A model generated the notes under the pieces. That model saw only the letters and a program-made list of their open reading frames with translations. It did not search any database and was not told the DNA's origin. DNA of 64,000 nucleotides. Origin: Modicisalibacter muralis (GTDB lineage Bacteria; Pseudomonadota; Gammaproteobacteria; Pseudomonadales; Halomonadaceae). Shown piece by piece: positions 11,068 through 20,426 of the stretch; positions within the stretch are counted from its first letter, which is position 1; each line of letters opens with the position of its first letter. The stretch covers positions 1 to 64,000 of the forward strand of contig NZ_FNGI01000011.1 of assembly GCF_900102945.1 (NCBI RefSeq), in the 5' to 3' direction. The translations under genes and the position numbers were made by a program.

Positions 11068-12090
11068 ATGCAAGCCTTTCAGGTACGCGCCGCGCACGAT
11101 TACCACCTGGCCGAGATCGAGTTGCCTCAGGCCGCACCGGGCGAGGTGCTGGTGCGCGTCGCCTTCGCAGGCATCTGCGGCTCGGACATGCACATCATTC
11201 ACGGCGACAACGCCTTCGTGCGCTTTCCGCGCATCACCGGCCATGAATTCGCCGGCATCGTCGAGGCAGTGGGCGATGGCGTCGACGACGTCGCCATCGG
11301 CGAGCGAGTGTGCATCGATCCGGTCATCAACTGCGGCGAGTGCTACCCGTGCCGCATCGGTCGGCCCAACGTCTGCACCGCGCTCGAGGTGATCGGCGTA
11401 CATCGCAACGGCGGCTTCGAGGAGCAGGTCAGCGTACCGGCCGGTAATGTGCACCGCCTGCCCGAAGGGCTGGGCCTGGACGCCGCCGCGCTGGTCGAGC
11501 CCTACACCATCGCCGCCAACGTGCTGGAACGCATGCAGCCGCTGCCCGACGATCGGTTGATGATCTTCGGCGCCGGGGTGATCGGACTGACCATCCTGCA
11601 GGTAGCGAAGGCGCAGGGTATCGACGACATCACCGTCAGCGACGTCATCGATACCCGCCTGGAGACCGCCCGCGAACTGGGCGCCACGCGCACCATCAAT
11701 GGCCGGCACGAAGACCTCGAAGCCGTCGTCGCCGAGATGACCGGCGGCGAAGGCATGCCGTTGATCGCCGATGCCGCCTGCGTGCCCGCGCTGCTGCCGC
11801 AGATTCTGCGCCTGGCCTCGCCGGCCGGACGCATCGGCCTGCTCGGCTTCAACCCCACGCCCAGCGACCTGGTGCAACTGGAAGTGATCAAGAAGGAGCT
11901 GACGATCGTCGGCTCACGCCTCAACAACCGCAAGTTTCCGGAGGTGATCGAGTTGATGGCCAGCCAACGCCTCGATCCCCTGGCGCTGGTCAGCCACCGG
12001 CTGCCGCTGGCCGAGATGCCTGGCGCCATCGACATGCTCGATCACCATCCTGAAAAGGCACGCAAGGTGCTGATACGAATCGGCACCTGA
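11068..12090 (+). CDS. Zinc-dependent alcohol dehydrogenase, probable L-gulonate 5-dehydrogenase (RspB-like)
   Basis: Medium-chain dehydrogenase, 340 residues, with ATG after a ribosome site 14 bases behind manD. It has the catalytic zinc site GICGSDMH (about 36-43) and GHEF (about 60), the structural zinc cysteines CGECYPCRIGRPNVC (about 90-104) and an NAD-binding Rossmann segment FGAGVIGL (about 167). RspB-like enzymes next to ManD in Chromohalobacter salexigens are, as I recall, L-gulonate 5-dehydrogenases producing D-fructuronate. That fits the neighbouring UxuB and UxuA. The family is certain; the substrate is inferred from context. Confidence 0.85.
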   Translation: MQAFQVRAAHDYHLAEIELPQAAPGEVLVRVAFAGICGSDMHIIHGDNAFVRFPRITGHEFAGIVEAVGDGVDDVAIGERVCIDPVINCGECYPCRIGRPNVCTALEVIGVHRNGGFEEQVSVPAGNVHRLPEGLGLDAAALVEPYTIAANVLERMQPLPDDRLMIFGAGVIGLTILQVAKAQGIDDITVSDVIDTRLETARELGATRTINGRHEDLEAVVAEMTGGEGMPLIADAACVPALLPQILRLASPAGRIGLLGFNPTPSDLVQLEVIKKELTIVGSRLNNRKFPEVIELMASQRLDPLALVSHRLPLAEMPGAIDMLDHHPEKARKVLIRIGT

Positions 12091-12145
12091 GTGCCATCCA
12101 CTAAAGCTCGCCACAACTCGCACAACCCAGAGCCAGGAGAAAACG

Positions 12146-13114
12146 ATGTTCAAGAAACTCTTTGCCAGTGCCGTGATCGGCGCGGCGCTGATCGGCACTC
12201 AAGCCGCCGGCGCCGCCGATTTCACCCTGAAGTTCGGCCATCTGGCCAATGAGCAACATATCTGGAACCAGGCCGCCGAGCATTTCAAGGAGCAGGTCGA
12301 GAAGAACTCCGATGGCCGCATCGCCGTACAGATTTTCCCCAATGAGCAATTGGGCAACGAAATGAGTGTCATCAACAGCATTCAGTTGGGTACTGCCGAT
12401 ATGACCATCACCGGCGAGAGCCTGCAGAACTGGGCACCCAAGGCGGCGATGATGGCGGTGCCGTACCTGTTTCGCGACTCGCAGCATTTGCGTGACACGG
12501 TCACCAGCGACATCGGCGATGAAATCGAGGCGCAGATCACCGAGAGCACGGGCCTGGTGCCGATTGCCTGGTTCGAGCGCGGACCACGCCAGTTGACGTC
12601 CAATCGCCCGATACGCAAACCCGAGGATCTCAACAACCTGCGTTTACGCGTACCTAACGTGCCGCTGTTCGTCGATACCTGGCAGGCGCTGGGTGCCAAG
12701 CCGGTCCCCATGGCGTTCAGTGAAGTCTTCTCGGCGTTGCAACAAGGCATTATCGAAGGGCAGGAGAACCCATTGAGCCTGATCAAGAGCGCCAGCTTCA
12801 GCGAGGTTCAGGACTACGTGAACATGACCGGCCATGTGCGTAGCTGGATCTATGTCGTGATTGGTCAGAAGAAACTCGAAAGCATGCCCGAGGAGCTGCA
12901 GCAGGTCGTGCTCGACGCCGCCGAGGAAATGCAGGCCTATCAGGCGAAGTTGTTCGAGGAAGACCAGAAACGCTTGAAGGAAGCCCTACAGGAAGAAGGC
13001 ATGGAGTTCATCGAGGTCGATCAACAGGCTTTCGCCGAGAAAGCGACGCCGGCTGTTCTCAAATCATTGTCGGAAGAACAGCGAGCAATTTACGAAGCCA
13101 TTCAAGACCTTTGA
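12146..13114 (+). CDS. TRAP transporter substrate-binding protein (DctP family)
   Basis: Periplasmic solute-binding subunit of a tripartite ATP-independent transporter, 322 residues. A signal peptide (about 1-23, cleaved after GTQAAGA) precedes the mature DctP fold. The typical substrate-carboxylate arginine region is LNNLRLRVPNVPLF (about 165), and AFSEVFSALQQGIIEGQENP is the family's conserved helix. Genes for both membrane subunits follow directly. Substrates of DctP systems are usually carboxylates; a hexonate such as L-gulonate is likely here by context. Confidence 0.93.
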   Translation: MFKKLFASAVIGAALIGTQAAGAADFTLKFGHLANEQHIWNQAAEHFKEQVEKNSDGRIAVQIFPNEQLGNEMSVINSIQLGTADMTITGESLQNWAPKAAMMAVPYLFRDSQHLRDTVTSDIGDEIEAQITESTGLVPIAWFERGPRQLTSNRPIRKPEDLNNLRLRVPNVPLFVDTWQALGAKPVPMAFSEVFSALQQGIIEGQENPLSLIKSASFSEVQDYVNMTGHVRSWIYVVIGQKKLESMPEELQQVVLDAAEEMQAYQAKLFEEDQKRLKEALQEEGMEFIEVDQQAFAEKATPAVLKSLSEEQRAIYEAIQDL

Positions 13115-13230
13115 TGCCTATGCGGGCGGGAGGATGCAGATCCCCCTGCCCGCTTCATCCCCATTGGTAACGCCTGACAGCTTCGGCCTTGGTGTCTATG
13201 CGATGGTCGTCGCTCGATAGAGGAAACGTC

Positions 13231-13806
13231 ATGGACTCCGACGAAAAGGATCTAGAGAACATCGATGTCATGTCGACCGTACCCAAGGTCGGGGGCACCA
13301 TCGGCAAACTCTTCGACATACTCGATTCCATTTTCACGGCATTTGCCACCCTGGCGCTTCTCGCCATTGTTTTTACGGTTCTTGTGCAAATAATCAGCCG
13401 GCTGTTTTTTCCTTCACCGCCCATCTGGACGGCGGAAGGCTCGAAATACCTGTTCATTTACATGGTCGCCATGGCATCAGGCGTGGTAATTCGCAGAAGC
13501 CGTAACGTCAATGTCGAGCTTTTCCAAGTGTATCTGAGCCCTCGCGGCCTGGCCGTCTACCAGGCCGTGATATGTACGCTGATCGGCTCGTTCGCCGCGT
13601 ACATACTCCCGCATGCCTGGGCGTTCGCGCAGGTCGGTACCTTTCAGTCGTCACCGACCCTGTATATCTCCATGTTCTATATCTTCCTGTCGACGGTCTT
13701 TCTGTTCTCGTTGGTGCTGTTATACAGCGCAATCGGCGTGTTCGAGGCAATCGCCGCCATGTTTCGCAAGCCACCCACCGAGACGGAGTCAACATCATGG
13801 AATTGA
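13231..13806 (+). CDS. TRAP transporter small permease (DctQ family)
   Basis: Four-helix small membrane subunit, 191 residues from MDSDEKDLENID; GAGGAA stands just before this ATG. Hydrophobic segments appear at about residues 30-55, 70-95, 110-130 and 145-170. The N-terminal 25 residues are polar and cytoplasmic. The end overlaps the start of the large permease by 10 bases, so translation is likely coupled and the two subunits made in step. Confidence 0.9.
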   Translation: MDSDEKDLENIDVMSTVPKVGGTIGKLFDILDSIFTAFATLALLAIVFTVLVQIISRLFFPSPPIWTAEGSKYLFIYMVAMASGVVIRRSRNVNVELFQVYLSPRGLAVYQAVICTLIGSFAAYILPHAWAFAQVGTFQSSPTLYISMFYIFLSTVFLFSLVLLYSAIGVFEAIAAMFRKPPTETESTSWN

Positions 13807-15077
13807 TCGTACTGTTCGGTGTGTTTCTGGTATTGATGCTGGTGGGAATGCCCATCGCCTTTGCTCTCGGCATCTCCTCGGTCAGTTTCTTATTGATGGC
13901 GGACATTTCTCTTACCATCGTGCCGCAACGCATGTTTGCGGGCATCAACTCCTTCGTATTGCTGTGCATACCCGGCTTCGTGCTGGCCGGCAACCTGATG
14001 AATGCAGGCAATATCACCGAGCAGATCATCCGCTTTTCCAACGCCCTGGTGGGGCACATCCGTGGCGGCCTGGGGCTGGCCAACGTGGCCGGTTCGATGA
14101 TTTTTGGCGGCGTATCCGGCACCGCCGTGGCGGACACCGCGAGCATCGGTTCGGTGATGATTCCCGGCATGGCCCGCTCAGGCTATGACAAACCCTTCTC
14201 GGCCGCCGTGACCGCTGCCTCCTCGACGGTCGGCCCGATCATCCCGCCCAGCTTGCCGATGATCATCTGCGGCTCGCTGGCCAGCGTCTCGGTCGGGCGC
14301 ATGTTCATCGCCGGCGCAGTCCCAGGCCTGCTGTTGGGACTGGCGATGATGGTCACCACGTATATTCTGGCCGTGAAGCGCGGCTATCCCAAGGAGAAGC
14401 GGGCGACCTTGGGTCAGATCCTCTCCGAGGGGCGCAGCGCCTTCTGGGCCCTGCTGATGACGTTCATCATCCTCTACGGCATCATCGGCGGCTTTTTTAC
14501 CGCGACCGAAGCATCCATTGTCGCCAGCGTGTACGCCTTGATCGTCGGCATGTTCATCTACAAAGGCCTGACTTGGCGCCAGTTGCCGGCGATCTTTGCC
14601 GATACCGCCTTGACGACAGCCGCGTTAATGCTGCTGGTAGGCATGGCCAATCTGTTCGGCTGGATTCTCACCACGCAGCAGATACCGGCGATCATCGCCG
14701 AGACGATTCTCGGCATCAGCGACAACCCCATCGTGGTGATTCTGATCATCAATCTGCTGCTGCTTTTCGTCGGCATGTTCATGGAAACCATCGCCGCCCT
14801 GATCATCCTCTTCCCGACATTGCTCGGTGTGGCGACCGGCATCGGCATGGACCCGATCCACTTCGCCGTGATGATGGTCCTGAATCTGATGGTCGGCCTG
14901 TCGACACCGCCGGTTGGCGTGTGCCTGTTCGTCGCCTCGAGCATCGGCAACTTGCCCATGCTGAAAGTCGCGCGGGCCATCGTGCCGTTTCTGGTCTGCA
15001 ACCTCATCGTACTGTTGCTGGTAGCTTATATCCCGGCCATTTCGTTGTGGCTGCCCAACCTGATCATGGGGCAGTGA
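13797..15077 (+). CDS. TRAP transporter large permease (DctM family)
   Basis: Sodium-driven transport subunit in the inner membrane, 426 residues, about 11-12 hydrophobic helices. Family motifs include the start MELIVLFGVFLVLMLVGMPI, GVSGTAVADTASIGSVMIPG (about 102-121), the helix with PIIPPSLPMIICGS, and GLSTPPVGVCLF near the C-terminus. Starts inside the dctQ end and is followed two bases after its stop by the Ldh_2 gene, supporting one operon for uptake and catabolism. Confidence 0.95.
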   Translation: MELIVLFGVFLVLMLVGMPIAFALGISSVSFLLMADISLTIVPQRMFAGINSFVLLCIPGFVLAGNLMNAGNITEQIIRFSNALVGHIRGGLGLANVAGSMIFGGVSGTAVADTASIGSVMIPGMARSGYDKPFSAAVTAASSTVGPIIPPSLPMIICGSLASVSVGRMFIAGAVPGLLLGLAMMVTTYILAVKRGYPKEKRATLGQILSEGRSAFWALLMTFIILYGIIGGFFTATEASIVASVYALIVGMFIYKGLTWRQLPAIFADTALTTAALMLLVGMANLFGWILTTQQIPAIIAETILGISDNPIVVILIINLLLLFVGMFMETIAALIILFPTLLGVATGIGMDPIHFAVMMVLNLMVGLSTPPVGVCLFVASSIGNLPMLKVARAIVPFLVCNLIVLLLVAYIPAISLWLPNLIMGQ

Positions 15078-15079
15078 TC

Positions 15080-16225
15080 ATGGCAAGAGCGAACGATAAG
15101 AAGGCGACCGACACCGCCCAAAGGCTGTCCCGCGCGGCGCTGACCGACTTCTGCCGAGACGTGTTCATCGCCCACGGCCTGAATCATGACGATGCCACAC
15201 TCTCCGCAGCCGTGCTGGTCGCAGCCGATGCCCGCGGCATTCCCTCACACGGAGTAGCCAGGCTGCCGCGCTACGTGGGCGGGCTCGAAACCGGAACCAT
15301 CGTCGCCGGCACCGCACCGCAGATCCTGCACGAGACGCCGCTGTCACTGGCTCTCGACGCTCGGGGCGCAATGGGCGCACCAGTCAGCCAGCAGGCGATG
15401 GACGCGGCGATCGCCAAGGCGCGCACGAGCGGCGCCGGATTCGCCACGGTGCGCGACAGCAACCACTTCGGCATCGCCGCCTGGTATGCGATGGCCGCGC
15501 TCGAGCACGACATGATCGGTATCGCCATGACCAACACCGCCGCGCTGGGCGTGCCCACCCACGGTACCCAGGCGATGTTTGGCACCAACCCGATCGCCTT
15601 CGCCGCGCCGGCCGAGCGCGAACGCGCCTTCGTATTGGATATGTCGACCACCGCGGTGACCTACGGCAAGATCGAGGTCTACGCGCGCCAGGGCCAGCCG
15701 CTGCCGGCAGGCTGGGCTAGCGATGCGCGTGGCCGCCAGGCCGTCGATGCGGCCAGCCTGTGGGAATCGATGAACCGCTACGCCGGTGGCGGCCTGCACC
15801 CGCTCGGCGGCGCCGGCACCGCGCTCGGTGGCCACAAGGGCTACGGCCTGGCGACGATGGTCGACATCTTGAGCGGGGTACTCTCCGGTCACGGCTTCGG
15901 CCAGCATCTGCACGACACTCCCAGCGCGATGGGCCGTGTCGGCCACTTCTTCGCCGCCTTTCGCATCGACATGTTCCGCGAGGCGAGCGAGTTCCGCCGC
16001 GACATGGATCAACTGCTCGGTGAGCTGCGCGCCTCGCCCCCGGGAGAGGGCCAGTCGCGCGTCTACTACGCCGGCTTGAAGGAGATCGAGCGCGAGGACG
16101 AGGCCGCCGAATCCGGCGTAAGGGTGGCCGACAACGTGGTCGAGGCGCTGATCGCCGAGGGCGCGCGTGTCGGCGTGACGCTGCCGCCGGGCGTGGATCG
16201 GCAACGGCGGGAGCCGCGTTCATGA
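15080..16225 (+). CDS. Ldh_2-family NAD(P)-dependent oxidoreductase
   Basis: Member of the malate/L-lactate/ureidoglycolate/2,3-diketo-L-gulonate dehydrogenase family, 381 residues. The substrate and cofactor motifs are PSHGVARLPRYV (about 52-63), RDSNHFGIAAWYA (about 126-138) and TNPIAFAAPA (about 170). The E. coli member YiaK also stands beside a TRAP system (YiaMNO) and reduces 2,3-diketo-L-gulonate, so a sugar-acid substrate is plausible. It overlaps uxuB by four bases (ATGA). Its place in the L-gulonate route is unclear because the other enzymes already form a full path to 2-keto-3-deoxygluconate. Confidence 0.82.
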   Translation: MARANDKKATDTAQRLSRAALTDFCRDVFIAHGLNHDDATLSAAVLVAADARGIPSHGVARLPRYVGGLETGTIVAGTAPQILHETPLSLALDARGAMGAPVSQQAMDAAIAKARTSGAGFATVRDSNHFGIAAWYAMAALEHDMIGIAMTNTAALGVPTHGTQAMFGTNPIAFAAPAERERAFVLDMSTTAVTYGKIEVYARQGQPLPAGWASDARGRQAVDAASLWESMNRYAGGGLHPLGGAGTALGGHKGYGLATMVDILSGVLSGHGFGQHLHDTPSAMGRVGHFFAAFRIDMFREASEFRRDMDQLLGELRASPPGEGQSRVYYAGLKEIEREDEAAESGVRVADNVVEALIAEGARVGVTLPPGVDRQRREPRS

Positions 16226-17700
16226 CCCGAGTCGAGCGTGTGGCCTCGCGACAGACACCCGCCACGATAGGCATGGTGCATCTCGGCCTGGGCGCCTTTC
16301 ATCGCGCCCATCAGGCGGTCTACCTGGAGCGTTATCGTCAGCGCAGCGGCGACGAGCGCTGGGGTCTGTGCAGCGCCAATCTGCGCTCCAACCTCGCCTT
16401 GGTCGCGCGCCTGAGAGACGCCGATGGCCGCTACCACGTCGCCGAGCACGCCGACAGCGAGCATGTCGTGCTGCGCGAGATCGGCGTGCTTCGCGAGGCG
16501 CTGTTCACTGGGTGCGATGACGCGGGCGAGTGGGGGCGCGATCTTGCCGCCCTGCTGCAGCGGATGGACTCGCCCGAGGTACGCATCGTCAGCCTGACGG
16601 TGACCGAGAAGGGCTACTTCCTCAACCCGGCCAGCGGCGAATTGCTGAGCGACGACCCGGCCATCGCTCATGACATTGCGCATCCGCAATCGCCGCATAC
16701 CGCGCCGGGCCTATTGGTCGAGGCGCTGGCGCGGCGCCACGCGGGGGGCATGCCGGCGTTCACGGTGCTGTCCTGCGACAACATGCCGGACAACGGCAAG
16801 CGCACCCGCCGGGCGGTCACCGACCTGGCGCGCCGGCGCGATCCAGCCCTGGCCGAGTGGATCGCCCGCGAGGTGACCTTCCCGTGCAGCATGGTCGACC
16901 GCATCGTGCCGGCGATGACCGATGCCGATGTCGCGCGCCTGCGCGATCTTGGCGTCGACGACCCCGCTGCGGTGGTCTGCGAGGCCTTCAGCCAGTGGGT
17001 GATCGAGGACGACTTCCCCCAGGGCCGGCCCGACTGGCAGCCGGATGGCGTGCAGATGGTCGCCGACGTCGCCCCGTTCGAGACCATGAAGCTGCGCATG
17101 CTCAACGGCAGCCATTCGCTGCTCGCCTACCTGGGCGCGCTGGAGAACATCGAAACGGTCTTCGATGCGGTGCGCCAGCCTGAGTTCACCGCCCTGCTGC
17201 GGCGCTACCTGCATTACGAGGCGGCGCCGACGCTGGCCATGCCCGAGGGCACCGATCTCGACGCCTACGCCGAGCACCTGCTGGCGCGCTTCGCCAACGA
17301 CAGCCTGCGCCACCGCCTGCAGCAGGTCGCCATGGACGGTTCGCAGAAGCTGCCCCAGCGCTGGCTGCAGGGCGCACTCCAGCGGCTCGAAAGCGGCGGC
17401 GACGTCGCTTGCACGGCATTGGGCGTGGCGGCCTGGATTCGCTACACCGCCGGCAGCGACCTGCACGGCAATCGCCATGCGCTCGACGATCCACTGGCCG
17501 AGACCTTCGCTGCGCTGCATCGTCGCCATGGCGACGATGCCGGCAGCCTCGTCCAGGCATTTCTAGCGCTTGACGCCGTATTCCCGGCCGCACTGGCCGA
17601 GTATTCGTGTTTCGTCGATAACGTCGAAAATGCCTACCGCTCACTGCATCGCCAGGGGGTTACCGCCACCCTGGCCGACATCGACAACTTGATTCGTTAA
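16222..17700 (+). CDS. uxuB: D-mannonate oxidoreductase (fructuronate reductase)
   Basis: Reversible NAD-dependent reduction of D-fructuronate to D-mannonate. The 492 residues belong to the mannitol dehydrogenase long-chain family. Seen are the N-terminal Rossmann motif [14 protein letters not shown] (about 18-31) and the C-terminal catalytic-domain stretch [17 protein letters not shown] (about 290), which carries the family's Lys and Asn-His residues. Start overlaps the end of the previous gene. A mannitol or arabinitol substrate is formally possible, but adjacency to uxuA makes fructuronate the best call. Confidence 0.9.
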   Translation: MTRVERVASRQTPATIGMVHLGLGAFHRAHQAVYLERYRQRSGDERWGLCSANLRSNLALVARLRDADGRYHVAEHADSEHVVLREIGVLREALFTGCDDAGEWGRDLAALLQRMDSPEVRIVSLTVTEKGYFLNPASGELLSDDPAIAHDIAHPQSPHTAPGLLVEALARRHAGGMPAFTVLSCDNMPDNGKRTRRAVTDLARRRDPALAEWIAREVTFPCSMVDRIVPAMTDADVARLRDLGVDDPAAVVCEAFSQWVIEDDFPQGRPDWQPDGVQMVADVAPFETMKLRMLNGSHSLLAYLGALENIETVFDAVRQPEFTALLRRYLHYEAAPTLAMPEGTDLDAYAEHLLARFANDSLRHRLQQVAMDGSQKLPQRWLQGALQRLESGGDVACTALGVAAWIRYTAGSDLHGNRHALDDPLAETFAALHRRHGDDAGSLVQAFLALDAVFPAALAEYSCFVDNVENAYRSLHRQGVTATLADIDNLIR

Positions 17701-17711
17701 AGGAGCGCACC

Positions 17712-18899
17712 ATGGAGCAGACCTGGCGCTGGTTCGGCCCCGACGACCCCATTAGCCTCTTCGAGATTCGCCAGACCGGCGCGACCGGCATCGTCACCGC
17801 CCTGCACGAGATCCCCAATGGTGAAATCTGGACGGTCGAAGCGATCGATGAGCGCAAGCGCCTCATCGAGAGCGCCGGCCTGACCTGGTCGGTGGTCGAG
17901 AGCGTGCCGGTACACGAGGATATCAAGCAAGGCCGTGGAGACTGCGCGGCCTATATCGCCAATTACCAGCAGACGCTGCGCAACCTCGCCGCCTGCGGCA
18001 TCGACCTGGTCTGCTACAACTTCATGCCGGTACTCGACTGGACGCGCACCGACCTGGCCTATCGTCTGCCCGACGGCGCCCTGGCGCTGCGCTTCGACCA
18101 GACCGCCTTCGCCGCCTTCGATCTCCACCTGCTCGAACGCCCCGGCGCCGAGCGGGAGTACAGCGACAGCGAGAAAACCGCCGCCCGCGAGTACCTGGAC
18201 GGCTTGGACGACGCTGCCCGCCGGCGCCTGATCGACAACATCATCGCCGGCCTGCCCGGTACCGAGGAGCACTACACGCTGGCGCAGTTTCGCGATGTAC
18301 TGAGCGAATACGACGGCATCGATGCCAAACGTTTGCGCGATAACCTCGGTACCTTCCTGCGCGCCATCGTGCCGGTGGCCGAGGAGGTCGGCATTCGCCT
18401 GGCCATCCATCCCGACGATCCGCCACGCCCGATGTTCGGCCTGCCGCGCGTCGTCTCGCATCCCGACGATGCCCAATGGCTGTTGGACGTGGCGCCGAGC
18501 CCGGCCAATGGCCTGACACTATGTACCGGCTCTTACGGAATCAACGCCTCCACCGATCTGGTCGAGATGGCCAGGCGCTTCGCCTCGCGCATCTACTTCG
18601 CCCACCTGCGCGCGACGCAGCGTGAAACGCCCGATCCACGCTCCTTTCATGAGGCCCATCACCTGGGCGGCAACGTGGACATGGTCGGCGTGGTTCGGGT
18701 GCTGGTCGAGGAAGAAATCAGGCGCGAGCGCGAGGGCGGGCCCCGGCTGCCCTTGCGTCCCGACCACGGCCACCAGATTCTCGACGACCTACGCCGCGAT
18801 ACCCGCCCCGGCTACCCACTGATCGGTCGCATGCGGGGCCTGGCCGAGCTGCGCGGCATCGAAGCCGCGATTCGGCACCTGAATGTAACACCCAGCTAG
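17712..18899 (+). CDS. uxuA: Mannonate dehydratase
   Basis: Dehydrates D-mannonate to 2-keto-3-deoxy-D-gluconate, a metal-dependent TIM-barrel enzyme. The 395 residues match E. coli Uxu[17 protein letters not shown] start, [16 protein letters not shown] (about 21-36), [16 protein letters not shown] (about 100-115), metal-site regions [17 protein letters not shown] (about 230) and [10 protein letters not shown] (about 297), and RPDHGHQ (about 350). Eleven bases after uxuB, last gene of the catabolic operon. It is not homologous to ManD upstream, so two unrelated mannonate dehydratase families sit in one cluster. Confidence 0.96.
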   Translation: MEQTWRWFGPDDPISLFEIRQTGATGIVTALHEIPNGEIWTVEAIDERKRLIESAGLTWSVVESVPVHEDIKQGRGDCAAYIANYQQTLRNLAACGIDLVCYNFMPVLDWTRTDLAYRLPDGALALRFDQTAFAAFDLHLLERPGAEREYSDSEKTAAREYLDGLDDAARRRLIDNIIAGLPGTEEHYTLAQFRDVLSEYDGIDAKRLRDNLGTFLRAIVPVAEEVGIRLAIHPDDPPRPMFGLPRVVSHPDDAQWLLDVAPSPANGLTLCTGSYGINASTDLVEMARRFASRIYFAHLRATQRETPDPRSFHEAHHLGGNVDMVGVVRVLVEEEIRREREGGPRLPLRPDHGHQILDDLRRDTRPGYPLIGRMRGLAELRGIEAAIRHLNVTPS

Positions 18900-18915
18900 T
18901 CTAGAATCCGGAGGT

Positions 18916-18948
18916 AAGGCGGTCTCATCAAAGCAGAGCCACCGCCTT
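18916..18948 (+). terminator. Hairpin after uxuA, possible terminator
   Basis: AAGGCGGT and ACCGCCTT form an eight-base stem around a 17-base loop, in which a further CTC/GAG pairing is possible. It follows uxuA by 16 bases and precedes the beta-propeller gene. No T-run follows, so it may attenuate or stabilise the transcript rather than end it. Confidence 0.4.
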
Positions 18949-18998
18949 GTTAGGCACCACACGGATTCGTCACGACTAAGGAAGGGAAAGGAGACCCT

Positions 18999-20324
18999 AT
19001 GAAACGCTGGCAATCGTGGTCACTGCTGATTGCATGCTGCACCGTCTCGATGACGTCCCTGGCGGATCAAGAGAGTCGCTTCGGCCCGCCGCAATGGACG
19101 CAGTATCGCCTGAACAGCACCAATAATGCCGTCTACGACAACGGTGCCGAGGCCTTGCCGCGTACCAGATACCGCACCGGCGAGCAGGTCAGGGCGACGC
19201 CGGTGATCGTGGGTGACTCGCTGTATGTGGGCAACCACGCTACGGGCGGCATGTTCCGCTTCGATCTGGCCAGTGGGCGGGTTATCTGGGGCGCCAGTGA
19301 CCCGTGGTTTCGTCATGCGCCCAACTGGATTCATGCGGATATGATTCAGGCCGATGGGCGCATCTTCGTTGGTTACGGTAACCGCATGTTCCAAGGCCCC
19401 TGGCTACGCGGCACGGGTAGCAGCGGGGTCATGGCGGTGGACCCCGAAAGCGGAGCAACGCTGTGGAAGCATGCCACGCTGGGCGAAGTCATGCCCACCC
19501 CGGCTTTCTACGATGGCACCCTGTACACCGTGACCGGTGCCGGCAAGTTGCTTGCCCTGGCGCCTGACAGCGGCAAGCTCCTTTGGTCGCTGGCATTGCC
19601 CGGTTGGGTGAGCATGTCATCCCCAGTGATAGATGACGACGGCATGCTCTACGTCGGCGCGCTCAACAGCGTCGTCGGCGTTGACTTGGCGAGTCGTGAA
19701 ATACGCTGGACGTTCGAGGAGGAGGCCTCCTTCACGGATGTTCCGCCGGCGATCTCAGACGGTATCGTGGTGATTACCGCCAAGGCGAGTCGTCGACAGC
19801 TTAGCGACAAACAGCGTCAAACGTATTCGCGCCAACGGGGCGACTTTCACTTCATCTACGCCTTCGATGCCGAGTCCGGTGAGTTGCTCTGGCGCGATCT
19901 TCTCGGCAGCGGCGCCCCTCAGGACAACAACACCTCGGGCGCGCCAGCGATCGCCAATGGCCACGTCTATGTGGGCAGCCCCTATACCTACTCGGTATTC
20001 TCGTATGATTTACACAGCGGCCAGCGGGTCTGGGAATACCCCTTGGGCACCAAGGTCAAGGGAGCGCCAGCCATCGCCAATGGCAAGGTGCTGTTCGGCG
20101 ATACGACGGGCTTCCTCCACCTGCTGGACGCCAAGACGGGCACACCTCCGAGCTGTGAGAACGGCCGCCCTGCCGGCAAGCTGAAACTGGGCGGTTCGAG
20201 CAATAACTCGAAAACCGTGGCCCTCGCCCCAGGCGGCCCGATAGTCATCAACGACACTGTCTTCGTCGGCAGCCAGGACGGCTTCGTCTACGCCGTGCCC
20301 ATGGCGGAACTCGGTTGTCATTAA
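18999..20324 (+). CDS. Exported PQQ-type beta-propeller repeat protein, function unknown
   Basis: A 441-residue protein with a Sec signal peptide (about 1-22, MKRWQSWSLL to SLA). Repeats of the type 'G-x-x-x-A-x-D-x-x-S/T-G-x-x-L/V-W' follow, for example MFRFDLASGRVIW, VMAVDPESGATLW, LLALAPDSGKLLW, IYAFDAESGELLW, VFSYDLHSGQRVW, so it should fold as a multi-blade propeller in the periplasm. It resembles BamB and the propellers of quinoprotein dehydrogenases, but I see no cytochrome c motif (CxxCH) or clear dehydrogenase active site. It has its own strong ribosome site. A possible role in sugar oxidation is only suggested by the neighbouring cluster. Confidence 0.75.
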   Translation: MKRWQSWSLLIACCTVSMTSLADQESRFGPPQWTQYRLNSTNNAVYDNGAEALPRTRYRTGEQVRATPVIVGDSLYVGNHATGGMFRFDLASGRVIWGASDPWFRHAPNWIHADMIQADGRIFVGYGNRMFQGPWLRGTGSSGVMAVDPESGATLWKHATLGEVMPTPAFYDGTLYTVTGAGKLLALAPDSGKLLWSLALPGWVSMSSPVIDDDGMLYVGALNSVVGVDLASREIRWTFEEEASFTDVPPAISDGIVVITAKASRRQLSDKQRQTYSRQRGDFHFIYAFDAESGELLWRDLLGSGAPQDNNTSGAPAIANGHVYVGSPYTYSVFSYDLHSGQRVWEYPLGTKVKGAPAIANGKVLFGDTTGFLHLLDAKTGTPPSCENGRPAGKLKLGGSSNNSKTVALAPGGPIVINDTVFVGSQDGFVYAVPMAELGCH

Positions 20325-20426
20325 TGCTTCCGGACGCTCCCGCCATGGCATGGGGCCTGCACGCCCAACTACGCAAAATCGGGCGCTGATGATAAGGTAA
20401 CGGCTGGATTCATCGGGACGTTCACC

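Noticed and set aside
18916-18948. Riboswitch or leader before the beta-propeller gene
   Set aside because: Only one simple hairpin, no conserved aptamer motif recognised.
18999-20324. Beta-propeller gene as bamB
   Set aside because: No lipoprotein cysteine, and bamB normally lies between hisS/yfgM and der; repeat type is PQQ-like but context is wrong.
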